Assembly (NCBI RefSeq): GCF_030867095.1
Contig: NC_081828.1
Span: forward strand, 45,733,434-45,797,433
Reading direction: 5' to 3'
Length of the DNA stretch: 64,000 nt
Source: Alligator mississippiensis
Taxonomy: Eukaryota; Chordata; Crocodylia; Alligatoridae
Below, one piece after another: positions 34,154-44,553 of this stretch; position 1 is the first letter of the stretch, and every line of letters starts with the position of its first letter. The notes below the pieces were generated by a model. The model worked only from the letters and a program-made list of their open reading frames with translations, made no database searches and was not told the origin of the DNA. The translations under genes were made by a program, and so were the position numbers.

Positions 34154-35950
34154 TGGCAGCCCTAATACTATCTTCTACCATTTTCAGGGCTACTCAGTTT
34201 CAGGCCTGCTATTAGAGGCTGGTCAGTATCATAGCTGCTAATACCACAGCACCCATAATACAGTGTACTTAATGAGCACGGTTTATATCAAGTTCAGTGA
34301 CGTACATGCTCCAGAAAGGGTATAACTTTTTTTTCCCCCAGTTCTGAGGTAGTGCATGTAAGAGTTCATTGTGCTGTGGAAGCCAGAAAAGAATCTGTAA
34401 CATCTCAAAGTGAAAATAGTATGGAGTGCCCAAAATATTCATTTTCAGACTTTTGGATTTAACTTGTTTGGATTTATTTCTAGTTTAATCTTAACTATCA
34501 TGCATAATGCTCATTTTACATACTACAGGGATACTTTATTTATTATGTACTCCATGCCTCAGCTCCATTCTAATAAAGTATTGGCAGGAGGGTGGGACAG
34601 ACGATGGGATGACACAAATACAGCTAAAGGAAAAAAAAAAAAAAGGCAATCAATAATACTATTAGCTCACAGAGATAGCCTTGGAATGCAAGTATTTTGT
34701 CTATCTAGTATATAAGTCTTATGATAGGTTTAAATATATTATAGGCCCAAATAAATATAGCTCAAAATTTACCTGCAGTCAAAAAAAAATCCCAGCATGG
34801 AATGCAGAGACACGAGCAATCTGCCTTTGTTAACTTCACCCAACAGACCAGAGGCTTATGTAATACATCATCTGCAATAAAAGGAGATGTTTTCAGTGTC
34901 TAACCACATCCCTCCCACTTTCCATCATATTCCAATCTGTAAGGGATTATCCAGGCTCTGAAGTTTTGCCATCTCCAAGCCCTTCGAGAGAGAACTCATA
35001 ACTAGATAGCCATGTATAATCCTGAGATTTATCTATGAAATACTAACAGGTTCTGCATGACTAACTCATCCCATATACGCTGGTTCCACTCAGGGGAGGA
35101 AAAGGGTTGTATTTCTACCTCCAGTAGGAATTAGTAGGTCTGCTAGAACCTGTGAGATAGCCCCAGAGGAATGAACCATCCTATCGTATTTCAGGCTTTG
35201 GTATGGGAAGAAGATAGAAAGAGAGGCATCCTTGTTGATTATATTAATTCTATAAGTACTAGTAACCCTGAGGTTTTGCTATCTTGCCTGTAGGGATTTC
35301 AGGATTGGGGTTTGACTGCACAGACCTTTGTGACTTCCTCTTGGAGACATTCCAAGCCCAGAAGAAATCCATATTCAAGGCAAAATCCAAATATTCTCAG
35401 ACTTGGTGGATCCAAAATGGTGGAAGATCTGGATGTAAATCTCAAATTTTATAGTTGCACATGTAGTGACTTGCTATAATGGGCTGAGCTCAAGCTACAC
35501 ATTCTCATCCTAGACTTGTGGAGTTACAAAATACAGATCTGGATTTTGAACTTCAGGACTTTCTTTTCTTCCAATTTTTTTGTACTAAAACCAAAAATGA
35601 AGCATCATTTTCTCTTTATTGCTACAGATATTCCAAGCATAAAAATCCCATGTGTTTTATAGAACACTTTTTTTTTTTAATATATAAAAACTTTTGAATT
35701 GTTAACTAAAACGCCGCTAGGCAAAACAGCTCTCCTGTTTAACAGTTTCCATCAGTCCCCAGTTTAATTACCAGCCTTTTTGGCCATTTTTCTCCAGAAA
35801 CGATTATGGATATGGTGAAGTCATTTCACTGGATGTTTACAAACATCATACGTATAAAAATGGAGGTCATCAATGGTCTCTGCAAGACCGTGACCTAGAT
35901 CTTTGAATTTGCTGTTTCTGTCTTACAATATTTCTACAGCAACCATCACT
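34154..35950. other. Intergenic, nothing recognised
   Basis: AT-rich sequence with only short open frames. I recognise no gene and no bounded repeat. Confidence 0.45.
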
Positions 35951-35959
35951 GGAACAGTT

Positions 35960-37200
35960 TACTGGGGGACGAAAAAGGAGATAAAGGCTACGCACCTGCC
36001 AGGCCTCCAACATCTTGTCCCGGGCTTCCTTAATTCGAGTGCTCACTGGTACTTGCTTTGCCGTTGCAGGTGGTCTTATGGGAGATCTTTACACGGGCTG
36101 CAAGCTGCCCCTTTCTCGCCTGCCACGACTTTGAATCTTTCACAGTGGGTGGGGCTTTGTGCGGTGCGGTTGCCCTCTTTGGATGCCTGTACCTTTGGTG
36201 TTTTCTGTGAGGCTCCACCTCCCCTGTACCTCGCCCTTTACCCAGCCCGGCGGATCCCGGTCGCTTCCGTGGCCGACCTTGTGCTCCCCTGAACACCCCA
36301 AACAATGAGCCCACCGCTCGCTCTCTCGCTTTTCCTGCCTCCGCTCGACCTCAACCCCTTCTGTCACAGGGAAACATAAAACACCCTTCTCTTATCCAAA
36401 GAAAAACTTAACGAATCCTAAGAAAAGTGTCACCCCACCACTACTGGGCTTCCTTGTGGAGCACAGATAGCCCCTCTGCATATCAGCTTGCTGACGAGGC
36501 CTCCTCTCTGTGGCCCAACTCTGTGGCCCCGCTCCACCTGTCCTGGTTTAGAGCTGCTCTCTCTCCAGTTTCCCGCTGTTGTGACCCTCTCTCTGGGTCT
36601 TCGAGATGTGTCTGCCCTCTCTCTGGGTCCTCCTGGAGCAGCTGCCCTCTCTCTGGGTCTTCCCAGCACAGCCGCCCTCTCTCTGGGTCTTCGCCTCGCA
36701 GCAGCCCTCTCTCTGGGTCTTCCCAGGTCCGTTCTCCTCCCTGCGCCCTGAGTCCTCTTACCGGCTCACCTCCTGCCTTGCCTGTGGCTGGAACTCCTGC
36801 TCTGGGCGCTGACTCGCCGTCTGGATCATCTGCCCCTCCACAGCCAGTGTGCGTAGGGTCTTCCGGCGTCCCACACCCCTGGCTGACCCCACCGGTCGGG
36901 CTCTCTCTCTGTGTCCGTGCACGCCTGTCCCCTCTCACCGCCGGCCCTCTTATTTCTGCCGACCAGTGATTGGGGCTGACATCATCCGCTGGCCGCAGCT
37001 GAATAAAGGCGCGGTTAATGATTCGCGCGGGCTTTCCCCATTGTCCTCGCTCTTCCTCCCATCCTGCTGCAAGTAATTTTCTTTTTTTTACTTTCACTTT
37101 TCTTGTTTCACCCCCGGCTCCTGGCCCTAGGGTTTCCTTCGTGGGCTTGGGAGTCTCCCCGGTTTGCCTCTCCCTGAGACAGGCTATTATTCTCCTGTCC
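35960..37200 (-). mobile_element. LTR-like fossil block, edges uncertain
   Basis: A GC-rich island in AT-rich surroundings that shares CTCGCCTGCCACG...CTTTGAA and tandem CCCTCTCTCTGGGTCTTC units with the bounded LTR at 38681-39767, so it belongs to a related LTR family, probably in the same minus orientation. I could not find the two ends or a target duplication, and no retroviral genes are present. Confidence 0.45.
36585..36734. repeat. Five tandem 30-bp units inside the LTR-like block
   Basis: CCCTCTCTCTGGGTC starts at 36585, 36615, 36645, 36675 and 36705, an exact 30-bp period. Because 30 is a multiple of three, the minus-strand frame shows a 10-residue repeat of the EDPERG type. This is a consequence of the period and no protein is claimed. 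Confidence 0.85.
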
Positions 37201-37271
37201 TACTTTTAGGCCAAGGGTGGATAAATTGGATCAAATGTGTGGAAAAGTGGGTCAAAAAACTTTGTCTAGAA

Positions 37272-38338
37272 CTGGCTTGTCCAACATACGGCCTGCCAAG
37301 CCATTTTCTGAGGCCCAAGGTGCTGTGACAAGAAATGAATGTAAACACTGTTTACTGTCGTTCCCACCCCTTGTCCCCCCCCAGCCCCTCAACAGGTGAC
37401 CAGCGAACACGACTATGAGGCAGTTGGCTGCCCAGTGACTGCTGACCCTCTCCCTAGGGGGAGCAGGGCCCATCTCTCAGATCCCCCGACCACAGCCATG
37501 GAGGCTGGGGCAGGTAAGCTTGCACCAGGCAGATCTCAGGGCCTGGGCCAAGGCACCCCCTCTCCACCCCCTCCGTGCCCATCACGCGGCTCCTTTAAGT
37601 CCCATGCCGGGGGCAGTCTGCACTGCATTGGTGGGGAAGGGGCGGCGTGGGCTGGGGTGGCACAGTCCGGTGTGGGGATGAGCGTGCGAGTTGTGAAACA
37701 CGGCTGCCCAGCTGTCAGCAGAGCCGCGTCCTCAGTTGAGATGCTGAGGAGCCCACACGGGGGTGCCACATGCATGCGTACACTCATGAGGAGGAAGCAC
37801 AAGGTCATACTCACGCATTCCTCCTCCTTCATAAGAGCCAGGGGCAAGGAGGGAGGCAGGCAGGCTGCGCGTGCGTGCGTGACCATGTGAAGACCAGGCT
37901 CCTCGTCCCCAATGGAGCCAGGCAGCATCCTGAGGCGCTGCTGCTCCTCCTCCTCCTCGCTGCTGCTGCTGGAGGCCAACAGCCGGCTGCTCCTCCACGG
38001 CTTTCTCTACCTGGTGCTGTATGCCCAGGTGTCCCAGGGCAAGCCTGCATTATACTTCTTTCATTCATTGAGAAGTGAGTAGAAGCAACAATGTTTATTT
38101 TAGTCAAGTGTTAGTTGTTATTTCATTGTTGCTTTTATATTGTTTTTATTTTGGATTTTAAATTTCCAGACCCATTTCATTGTCACTTCCTGCAACTTCA
38201 TTGGTGTCAAAGGTCACATGACATCACTTCCTGATGTGATACCACTTCCTGTGAGGTCTTTGAATATGGCTCACCAGCCCACCGGCTGATAAAAAGTTCA
38301 TAATCCGGCCCCACATTCAAAAAGTTTGGACACCCCTG
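37272..38338. mobile_element. Non-autonomous hAT element, 1067 bp, with perfect duplication
   Basis: It starts CTGGCTTGTCCAACATACGG and ends AAAAAGTTTGGACACCCCTG, and is flanked by a perfect 8-bp GTCTAGAA (37264-37271 and 38339-38346). The interior has GC-rich and purine-rich blocks and no hAT transposase motifs. Confidence 0.9.
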
Positions 38339-38404
38339 GTCTAGAACAAGAACCAACTTCAAATCCCAGATCTTTTGGGCAACCAAAGCCAAAAACAACA
38401 ACAC

Positions 38405-38429
38405 CAAACAAACAAACAAACAAACAAAC
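38405..38429. repeat. (CAAA)n microsatellite
   Basis: About six CAAA units directly downstream of the hAT element at 37272-38338. Confidence 0.85.
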
Positions 38430-38680
38430 TTTCCAACAACTCCATCATCCTCCCACCATTTTTGCCACATCTATTAGTTTCAATTTTTGTACTCTCCTCT
38501 TCATGATTCAGCCCAGAACTGATTGTAGAAGATGATGTAACACCACTAGAACATCTTTTCCCATGATATTTCCAATCCAGATTGGAAATACCTTCTTAAA
38601 TTACCTAGCTAAGATTTTGGGGGCTAGAGGGAAGCCCCAAGGTAGACATAATATACACAGGTGCAGACAATTTATATCAG

Positions 38681-39767
38681 TGTCACAGCAGGGTCCTGCA
38701 GGAGGACCGTGATCTCCTCAAGGCCCCCTTCCCGTGCCAAGTTGGCTCAAGGCCACCCTCAAATTCTCGCCCGCCACGTCTTTGATAACACTATATATTT
38801 GGGAGGCTGCCTTTTACGCCCTCTCAGTCACGTCTTGCCAGTTACTCGGACCCCGTGGTTTTCCGGACTCTTTGTGGGTCCCGCTCTACAATGGGTGCTT
38901 CAGGGGCACCCTAGCCTTAGGGGCTTTGCGTGGCTCCAAACACCCCCATACCACGCCCCAAGCTTCGCAGATGTGCCTGACATTGTTAGGTCTCTCTCTC
39001 ACCGCGACCTCTCTAGCGCTCGGGCTCTCCCCAGTCCCGCCTCTCTCTCTCTTTCTGCGCCCTCTCTCTGGGGCCTTCTCAGTAACGCCGCTCTTCTCTC
39101 TCTGGGGCCTTCTCAGTTGAGCTGCCCCCTTCTCCAGGGCTTCTCAAGTGCTGCCCCCTTCTCCAGGGCTTCTCAAGTGCTGCCCCCTTCTCCAGGGCTC
39201 ACTGCACCTGCACTGGGGCTTCTCAGCAACGCCCCCTCTCTGGGGCTTCTCAGCTGCCCCTCTCTGGGGCTGGGGTCTGTGCACCCCAAATGCTGCACCC
39301 TCACTGGCGCTGGGGTCCTCACACTGCTGTGAGTCCCCTATGAGGCCTCCTCCAACCCCTAATAGCCTCACCCAAACCACCCGTGACAAACAGCAACCTA
39401 AACACCAGCCTTTTGGCTATAACGTAAACAGAAGCCGCCCGGCCATAACAACGTTCAAGTGTACCAGAGATTCTTTATCTTGCAGCAGTGTCAGATATGC
39501 TCCTGCATCATGCTTCTCCTCTCTCCCATGGCAGAGAGCTCCTTCCTCCTGAGCTGCTGGCAGGGAACCACCTCTGGCCTCATCCCCTAGGGTTTATAAG
39601 GGAGCCAGGCCCTGCCCCTTTCTGTCAGCTGACCGCTGGCAGGTGTGATCTGTTGCTAGCTCCAGTTGCCCTGGCAACCAACAGCTGGACTCCTGATTCA
39701 CTGCTAGGGCTCTTTCCCTAATAGTTTTCCCCTCTTTAGAAGCAGGGCACCTCAGTGCTCTGTGACA
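38681..39767 (-). mobile_element. Solo LTR fossil with perfect ends and 5-bp duplication
   Basis: The ends TGTCACAG and CTGTGACA are perfect inverted repeats. Flanks ATCAG (38676-38680 and 39768-39772) are identical. On the minus strand TATAAA lies at 39598-39593, so the element reads right to left. Three near-identical 29-bp units start CTGCCCCCTT at 39122, 39151 and 39180, and further CTCTCTGGGG units flank them. No internal region remains, so the provirus collapsed to a single LTR. It is probably fairly young given its clean ends. Confidence 0.85.
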
Positions 39768-39772
39768 ATCAG

Positions 39773-41145
39773 TATTAGAGAGTGACATTAGCTTTGTTAA
39801 TTAGAGGCTAATCCTTTCACTTCAGAAGGTATTATGTGTGGGCTGATGCCTCTTTTTTTTTAATAAATGAGTGGAGGCTGCATTTTATAGTCCTATGTTA
39901 GAAACTTTTTTTAAAAATACAGTCATTTCACATACTGCACTGTTAGCAGAAAAAGGTTTTACAGAAATATGTTATAAGTAAAAGCAAGCTTTTATCACAA
40001 TAATGAGCCAATTTTGTTTTCTGTTGTTTTTACTCAAGTAGGAAACAATTTTAAAAAAGGAAGCAAACTCACAAGAAGGCCACATTGTTGTCAGGTGCAG
40101 TTCAAGATCTCATATGGTCTGAAATTTGGAGAAACACTCATTTTACTGAAAAAGACAATTTCATTCAAACCCTGCTGAAAGACATATCAAAGCAGACAGT
40201 CTTTTAATACTATAGGAGCTCTTACAAAATAATGCATGGAAGGCAGAACAATATTTGGCGCTCTCATGTTATGTATGGGAATAAATACACATGGTCCAAT
40301 TAAAACTATATTTACTTCTAAATTTAACATCCCCAAAGAAATAGCTATTGTAATTTGTGCAGTGAAGATTATTGATGACTCTATCAATAATCCAAGGTTC
40401 TAAAAAACTGATTAAGTTTATTAAATGGGATTAAAAACAATTAAGGATTTCAACAACCAGGAGCAAGTTTGGGCTTTGAGTCTATAAATACTTACATATG
40501 GGCTTACCTTTCAGAACATGAACAGGTCTGACTGATTAAGAAACTACATTTAGGCTAAAAACAGATGATCAGTTTAATCTGGGGCTGATTGTCCCAGGTT
40601 CTGACGTGTATCAAAACAGACCAGGACGATCATTTACATACACAGCTTGAATGGTAATTACTTTGAATTAGTTTAGACTATCCCAGGGCAAAATTTGGAT
40701 ATTTCATAGGTACTTGAACTGGGACAATAAACCGGTGTGTCTGTAAGATTACAGAATAAAATTCTTTGTCTTGGAAGAAAACAGTCATCTGTTTTTAGCC
40801 TTAGACACATGTCTGAAGGAACTGTGCCTAAGGTCTCAACCCTATAGAAGTCAGTATAACAGAAGGGCTTGGCATAGATGCTCAGCACCCAGCAGAGGTT
40901 CATATCTTCCTTTGTTAAGAGCAGGGTTCAAATTACGCTCCGACTCTTGGGGTGGGGGTGGTCGGGTGGTCCTGGTGTGGTGGCAGCCAGAAGTCAGAAG
41001 GAGCTGTTGCCCCTTAAGCTGCTTAGAAAGATACAAGGCAGGCCGGAGGCTCTTGTCTCTTATGGGGGTGGGGGTGGCTCAGCCCCTTAAACCTTCCCTT
41101 TTCTGAACCCTGGTGGTAGCCTTTTCACCAGCTTCTGTGGCCTAT
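39773..41145. other. Intergenic, nothing recognised
   Basis: AT-leaning sequence; short open frames only and no bounded repeat seen. Confidence 0.45.
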
Positions 41146-41149
41146 GGAT

Positions 41150-41290
41150 CAGGCTCTTGGCCCTGATTCAGGGAAACATTTTAGCATGTGTTTAACTACA
41201 ACCATATGTTTAGGTCATTTTGAAGTCAACGGGACTTAAGCACTTTCTTAATGTTAAGGGCCTTTTTAAGTGTTTCCCTTAATTGACACT
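41150..41290. mobile_element. Palindromic ancient MITE-like repeat, copy 1
   Basis: The left arm CCCTGATTCAGGGAAACA...GTGTTTAACTA faces a right arm GACTTAAGCACTT...TTTAAGTGTTTCCCT around TGAAGTCAACGGGACTTA. This is a diverged copy of an old sauropsid palindromic repeat with ends like CCTGATCCTGCAAACACTTA. Confidence 0.5.
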
Positions 41291-41524
41291 TATGGGATCC
41301 ATGGTGGGAGGTGTTGAGATCTCCAACATGCACTTAAATTATCCCTGCCAACATGGAACAGCATAGGAAAACACTGCAAGGAGGATCTCATGGGTTCTAG
41401 CTTTGGATTTACCATGGGAGAAAGCAATATGGCCTAGTATGTCTATGTCAACTATCCAGACCAATAACTTAGTAATGTCAACAGGGGGATGATTCTCCAG
41501 GGGCAGAAAAACAAGTCATATATA

Positions 41525-41660
41525 CAGACCCTGATACTGCAAACAGTTATACATATACTTAACCCTACTGCTATGAACATATTTATTGAAACAAGTGGCA
41601 CTACTCACAGTAATGAAGATAGAGATAAACTCCAGTCCTGTAAACACACACATGCCTAAT
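41525..41660. mobile_element. Palindromic ancient MITE-like repeat, copy 2
   Basis: It begins GACCCTGATACTGCAAACAG and carries ACTTAACCC and ACTACTCACAG words in the family order. The right arm ends around CCAGTCCTGTAAACAC. Confidence 0.5.
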
Positions 41661-42764
41661 ACTCTGCTCAAAGCAGAGCCTGTTGGCAAGGGCCAATTAT
41701 TTTTCATGGAACATTATCCATAAAAAAAAAATAAAATTTTATTTTTGGTTACAAAACTGAACCACAAAATGCTCCCGTTAAAAAAAAAATCTTTAACACC
41801 TGTGTATGTTAGTAAAAGTATCCAGCATTCAAGCAACAGAACCCCAAAATATTTTTATCCCAAACGTGAACATTTAACAGCAAAATACTGGAACTATTTT
41901 ACTAAAATTGTATTCTTTTTGTTGTTGTTGTTGTTGAAAACAATCAAAACATTGCAAATAGTGAAAAAAATTTACACACACAAAAATTTAAAGAACCATT
42001 TTCTTTTTGATGTAGAGAGACAGCTTCTACTTAATGATATTAGAGGGGGAAAACACACACACAAACAAACAAACAAAAAACAAATGAGGCTACAGCAGTG
42101 GAGATTTGGTGCCAGGAATCTGAAGTGTGATTAGTTTGTGCACTTCAGAGACGGACAGCTTATAAATGAAGCAACAGCAAGCAGAATAAGGCAGATATTA
42201 TGGATACATTTTTATAGCTTGAAAGACAAAGTAGACACATTTTTGCAACTAATAGTTTAAAGATGCACTCTATTCCCCGCCCCCCCGCCAAGTTCTATAC
42301 TTCTTGATAACTTTTTAATGCTTTTCATTATGCTGCTTGGACAAAAAAAACCCCCAAAAAACACAAAATGTAGGCTTGATCTGTATAAAGCCAGTGTAGA
42401 AATAACTCACGTCTTAACAATTTTGGCTAAACATCTGCATTCTAACTGGCAAAACAGTTGGTGAAATGTTTCTAAACTTCCATTGGATTTGAAGTTCTGC
42501 CTTTTATGGTTGAGGATGGATCTGAAGATTAGTAAAGGCGGAGCTGGAAATATGCTGTTTTTTTGTTATTTTTGGCTTATGGTAAATTTTGAACTGCTGA
42601 ACTAAAGAGTTTGAACTTTTAAAAACAAACATTGTTTTTACATGCTCCAGTGCAATTTTTACTACTTTGCTCCAGCCCTACCTCTGTCACTAACTGTGCC
42701 ACATGTGTCATACTCATGAAAAGACCTTTCTGCTTTGTCCCATGTTGCCCTTCATGGCCCTGAT

Positions 42765-42875
42765 CCAGCACAGACTTAGGCAGAGGCTTAAATAAAGTAC
42801 ACAGCTTGTCAAGTTAAGCACATTCCCAGTACATATGTTTAAGAAAACATATAAATCCTTTCAAGATCAGGGCTA
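42765..42875. mobile_element. Palindromic ancient MITE-like repeat, copy 3
   Basis: The left arm CCCTGATCCAGCACAGACTT faces a right arm ending TTTCAAGATCAGGGC, with GTTAAGCACATTCCCAGTAC between. Confidence 0.5.
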
Positions 42876-43127
42876 GCATCCAGGATTCTTTTCCTGGTTC
42901 CTAACACTATCACGTCTCTTCCATCGTTATAACTTTTCAAGATCCCCTCCTAACACTGCAAAGATCACTATAAAAAACAATCAATTTATAATGGCTACCT
43001 GGAAGGTCTGATGGGGACAGCTAACTCATTTTGCTTTAGCAAGATAAAAGAATAATGTGCTAATCACTCATTTCTTAACATTGGATAACACATCAAATAT
43101 TCCCAACTGCCTCTTATTTGCATGTGG

Positions 43128-43210
43128 ACTCCGATCCTGCAAACACTTGGAACTGGATTACTTATTATATTCAAGTTAAGCAAGTGTTTGCAGAATCAGG
43201 GTCTATATTT
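43128..43210. mobile_element. Palindromic ancient MITE-like repeat, copy 4
   Basis: CTCCGATCCTGCAAACACTT (from about 43129) opposes AAGTGTTTGCAGAATCAGGG (about 43181-43200), with a short AT-rich loop. This is the clearest hairpin of the four copies. Confidence 0.65.
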
Positions 43211-44491
43211 GAATCCTCTCATGTTTCAAGTGTTACTTGCCCCTTACATTGTAAGTTCTTAGCCTTTGGAGCCAGGAGAGATGCCCCCTCTCCCCTCAAT
43301 TAATGCTACTGGTTTATGGAACTTATTTTCTTCTAAGGCAGGGGTGAATAACCTGTGGCATGGGTGCCACAGGTAGCATGGGCAGCCTGTGTGTGGCACA
43401 GCAGACAGAGTACAGGGGCTGATTGATCTGATGCTCTGCTTTCTGTCCTGACAGGGAGCAGAACTCAGAGCAGCAGCTCAGTTAGGGATCACAGTGCAGG
43501 AAGCAGGGAGCTGAATAGCAGGTTATGTAAAGGGTAGGCCTGTGCAAACAGGAAACTATTAGATTTGGATTCAGCTGATTTGGGTGCCAGAGATTCGAGT
43601 TGGAGATGCAAATCATTTCTCCAATTCGATTCAGCCGAATTGCTCCAGAAGATTCAGAGCCGATTTGGAGATTCGGCCATAGAGTATAATGGGGAATCAA
43701 TTAAATATCTATAACTTCATTGTCTCTTGGGTTATTCAGATGAAACTTGCAGGGATGATAGCCTCTACTGATAGCATGATATGTGACAAGTTTCAAGATG
43801 ATAGGTAGAGGGGTTTCTGGGAAACTGCACCTCAACATCCTGAAAGCAAAACTCATGACATAGGTGACACTGTGTGTGTGTGTGAAGGCACAGGGGGGTG
43901 AAAACTGCACGGATAGTAGCCCCTGCTGAGTACATAAAGACTGCCAAGTTTCAAGGAGATGGGTGCAGGGGTTTCAGGGAAACTGTACCTCAAGCTGCAG
44001 ACAAGCAAAACTTGTAACATGGGTGACACTGTGTGTAATAAGGCACAGCAAGGTGAAAGCTTCCAGCCTGCTAGCCCAGGGTTGGGCAAAATACAGCCCA
44101 TGAGGCCATTCTATCCAACCCATGGAGGCCCCTAAAAAAATTTAGAAAATTAATATTGATCTGTCCTTGGTTCCTGTCAAAAATAACAGAAACCAGGGGC
44201 AGTAGGGCCCAGGGGAAGCCTGGTGGGCTCCCTCAACAGCAGGGCATGCCCAGCCCCGCCCCGCCCCCCTCCCTCCCACCCCCGCCGCCAGAAGACCCAG
44301 CAGGGGCTTCTGGCTTGGGACCATGCAAGTGCACCACACCAGAACTTCAGGGGAGGGGGTGGAGGCGACGCACGGCAGCAGCAGCTGTGGGCCTCCCAGC
44401 TTACCACGCCAGGCAGTGTTTGCTGCTGCTGCCCACCCGGAGCTCATGTGCTGGGCAGCACAGAGACAATGGCAAACACTGCCTGGCATGG

Positions 44492-44553
44492 CACCATAAG
44501 ACGTCGAGTGGGTAAGGTAATTCACCATAAGATGTTGAGTGGGTAAGGTAACT
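44492..44553. repeat. 31-bp tandem duplication at the CR1 5' junction
   Basis: Units 44492-44522 and 44523-44553 match at 28 of 31 positions, starting CACCATAAGA and ending GGGTAAGGTAA. They sit exactly between hAT-C sequence and the start of recognisable CR1. Confidence 0.85.

Noticed and set aside
36550-36740. Regularly spaced repeats considered as a CRISPR-like array
   Set aside because: The units are adjacent 30-bp tandem copies without distinct spacers, in a vertebrate LTR-like block.
36427-37097. Open frames of 180-204 codons with a 10-residue repeat
   Set aside because: The repeat is a by-product of the exact 30-bp DNA period in an LTR-like block; no conserved protein motif.
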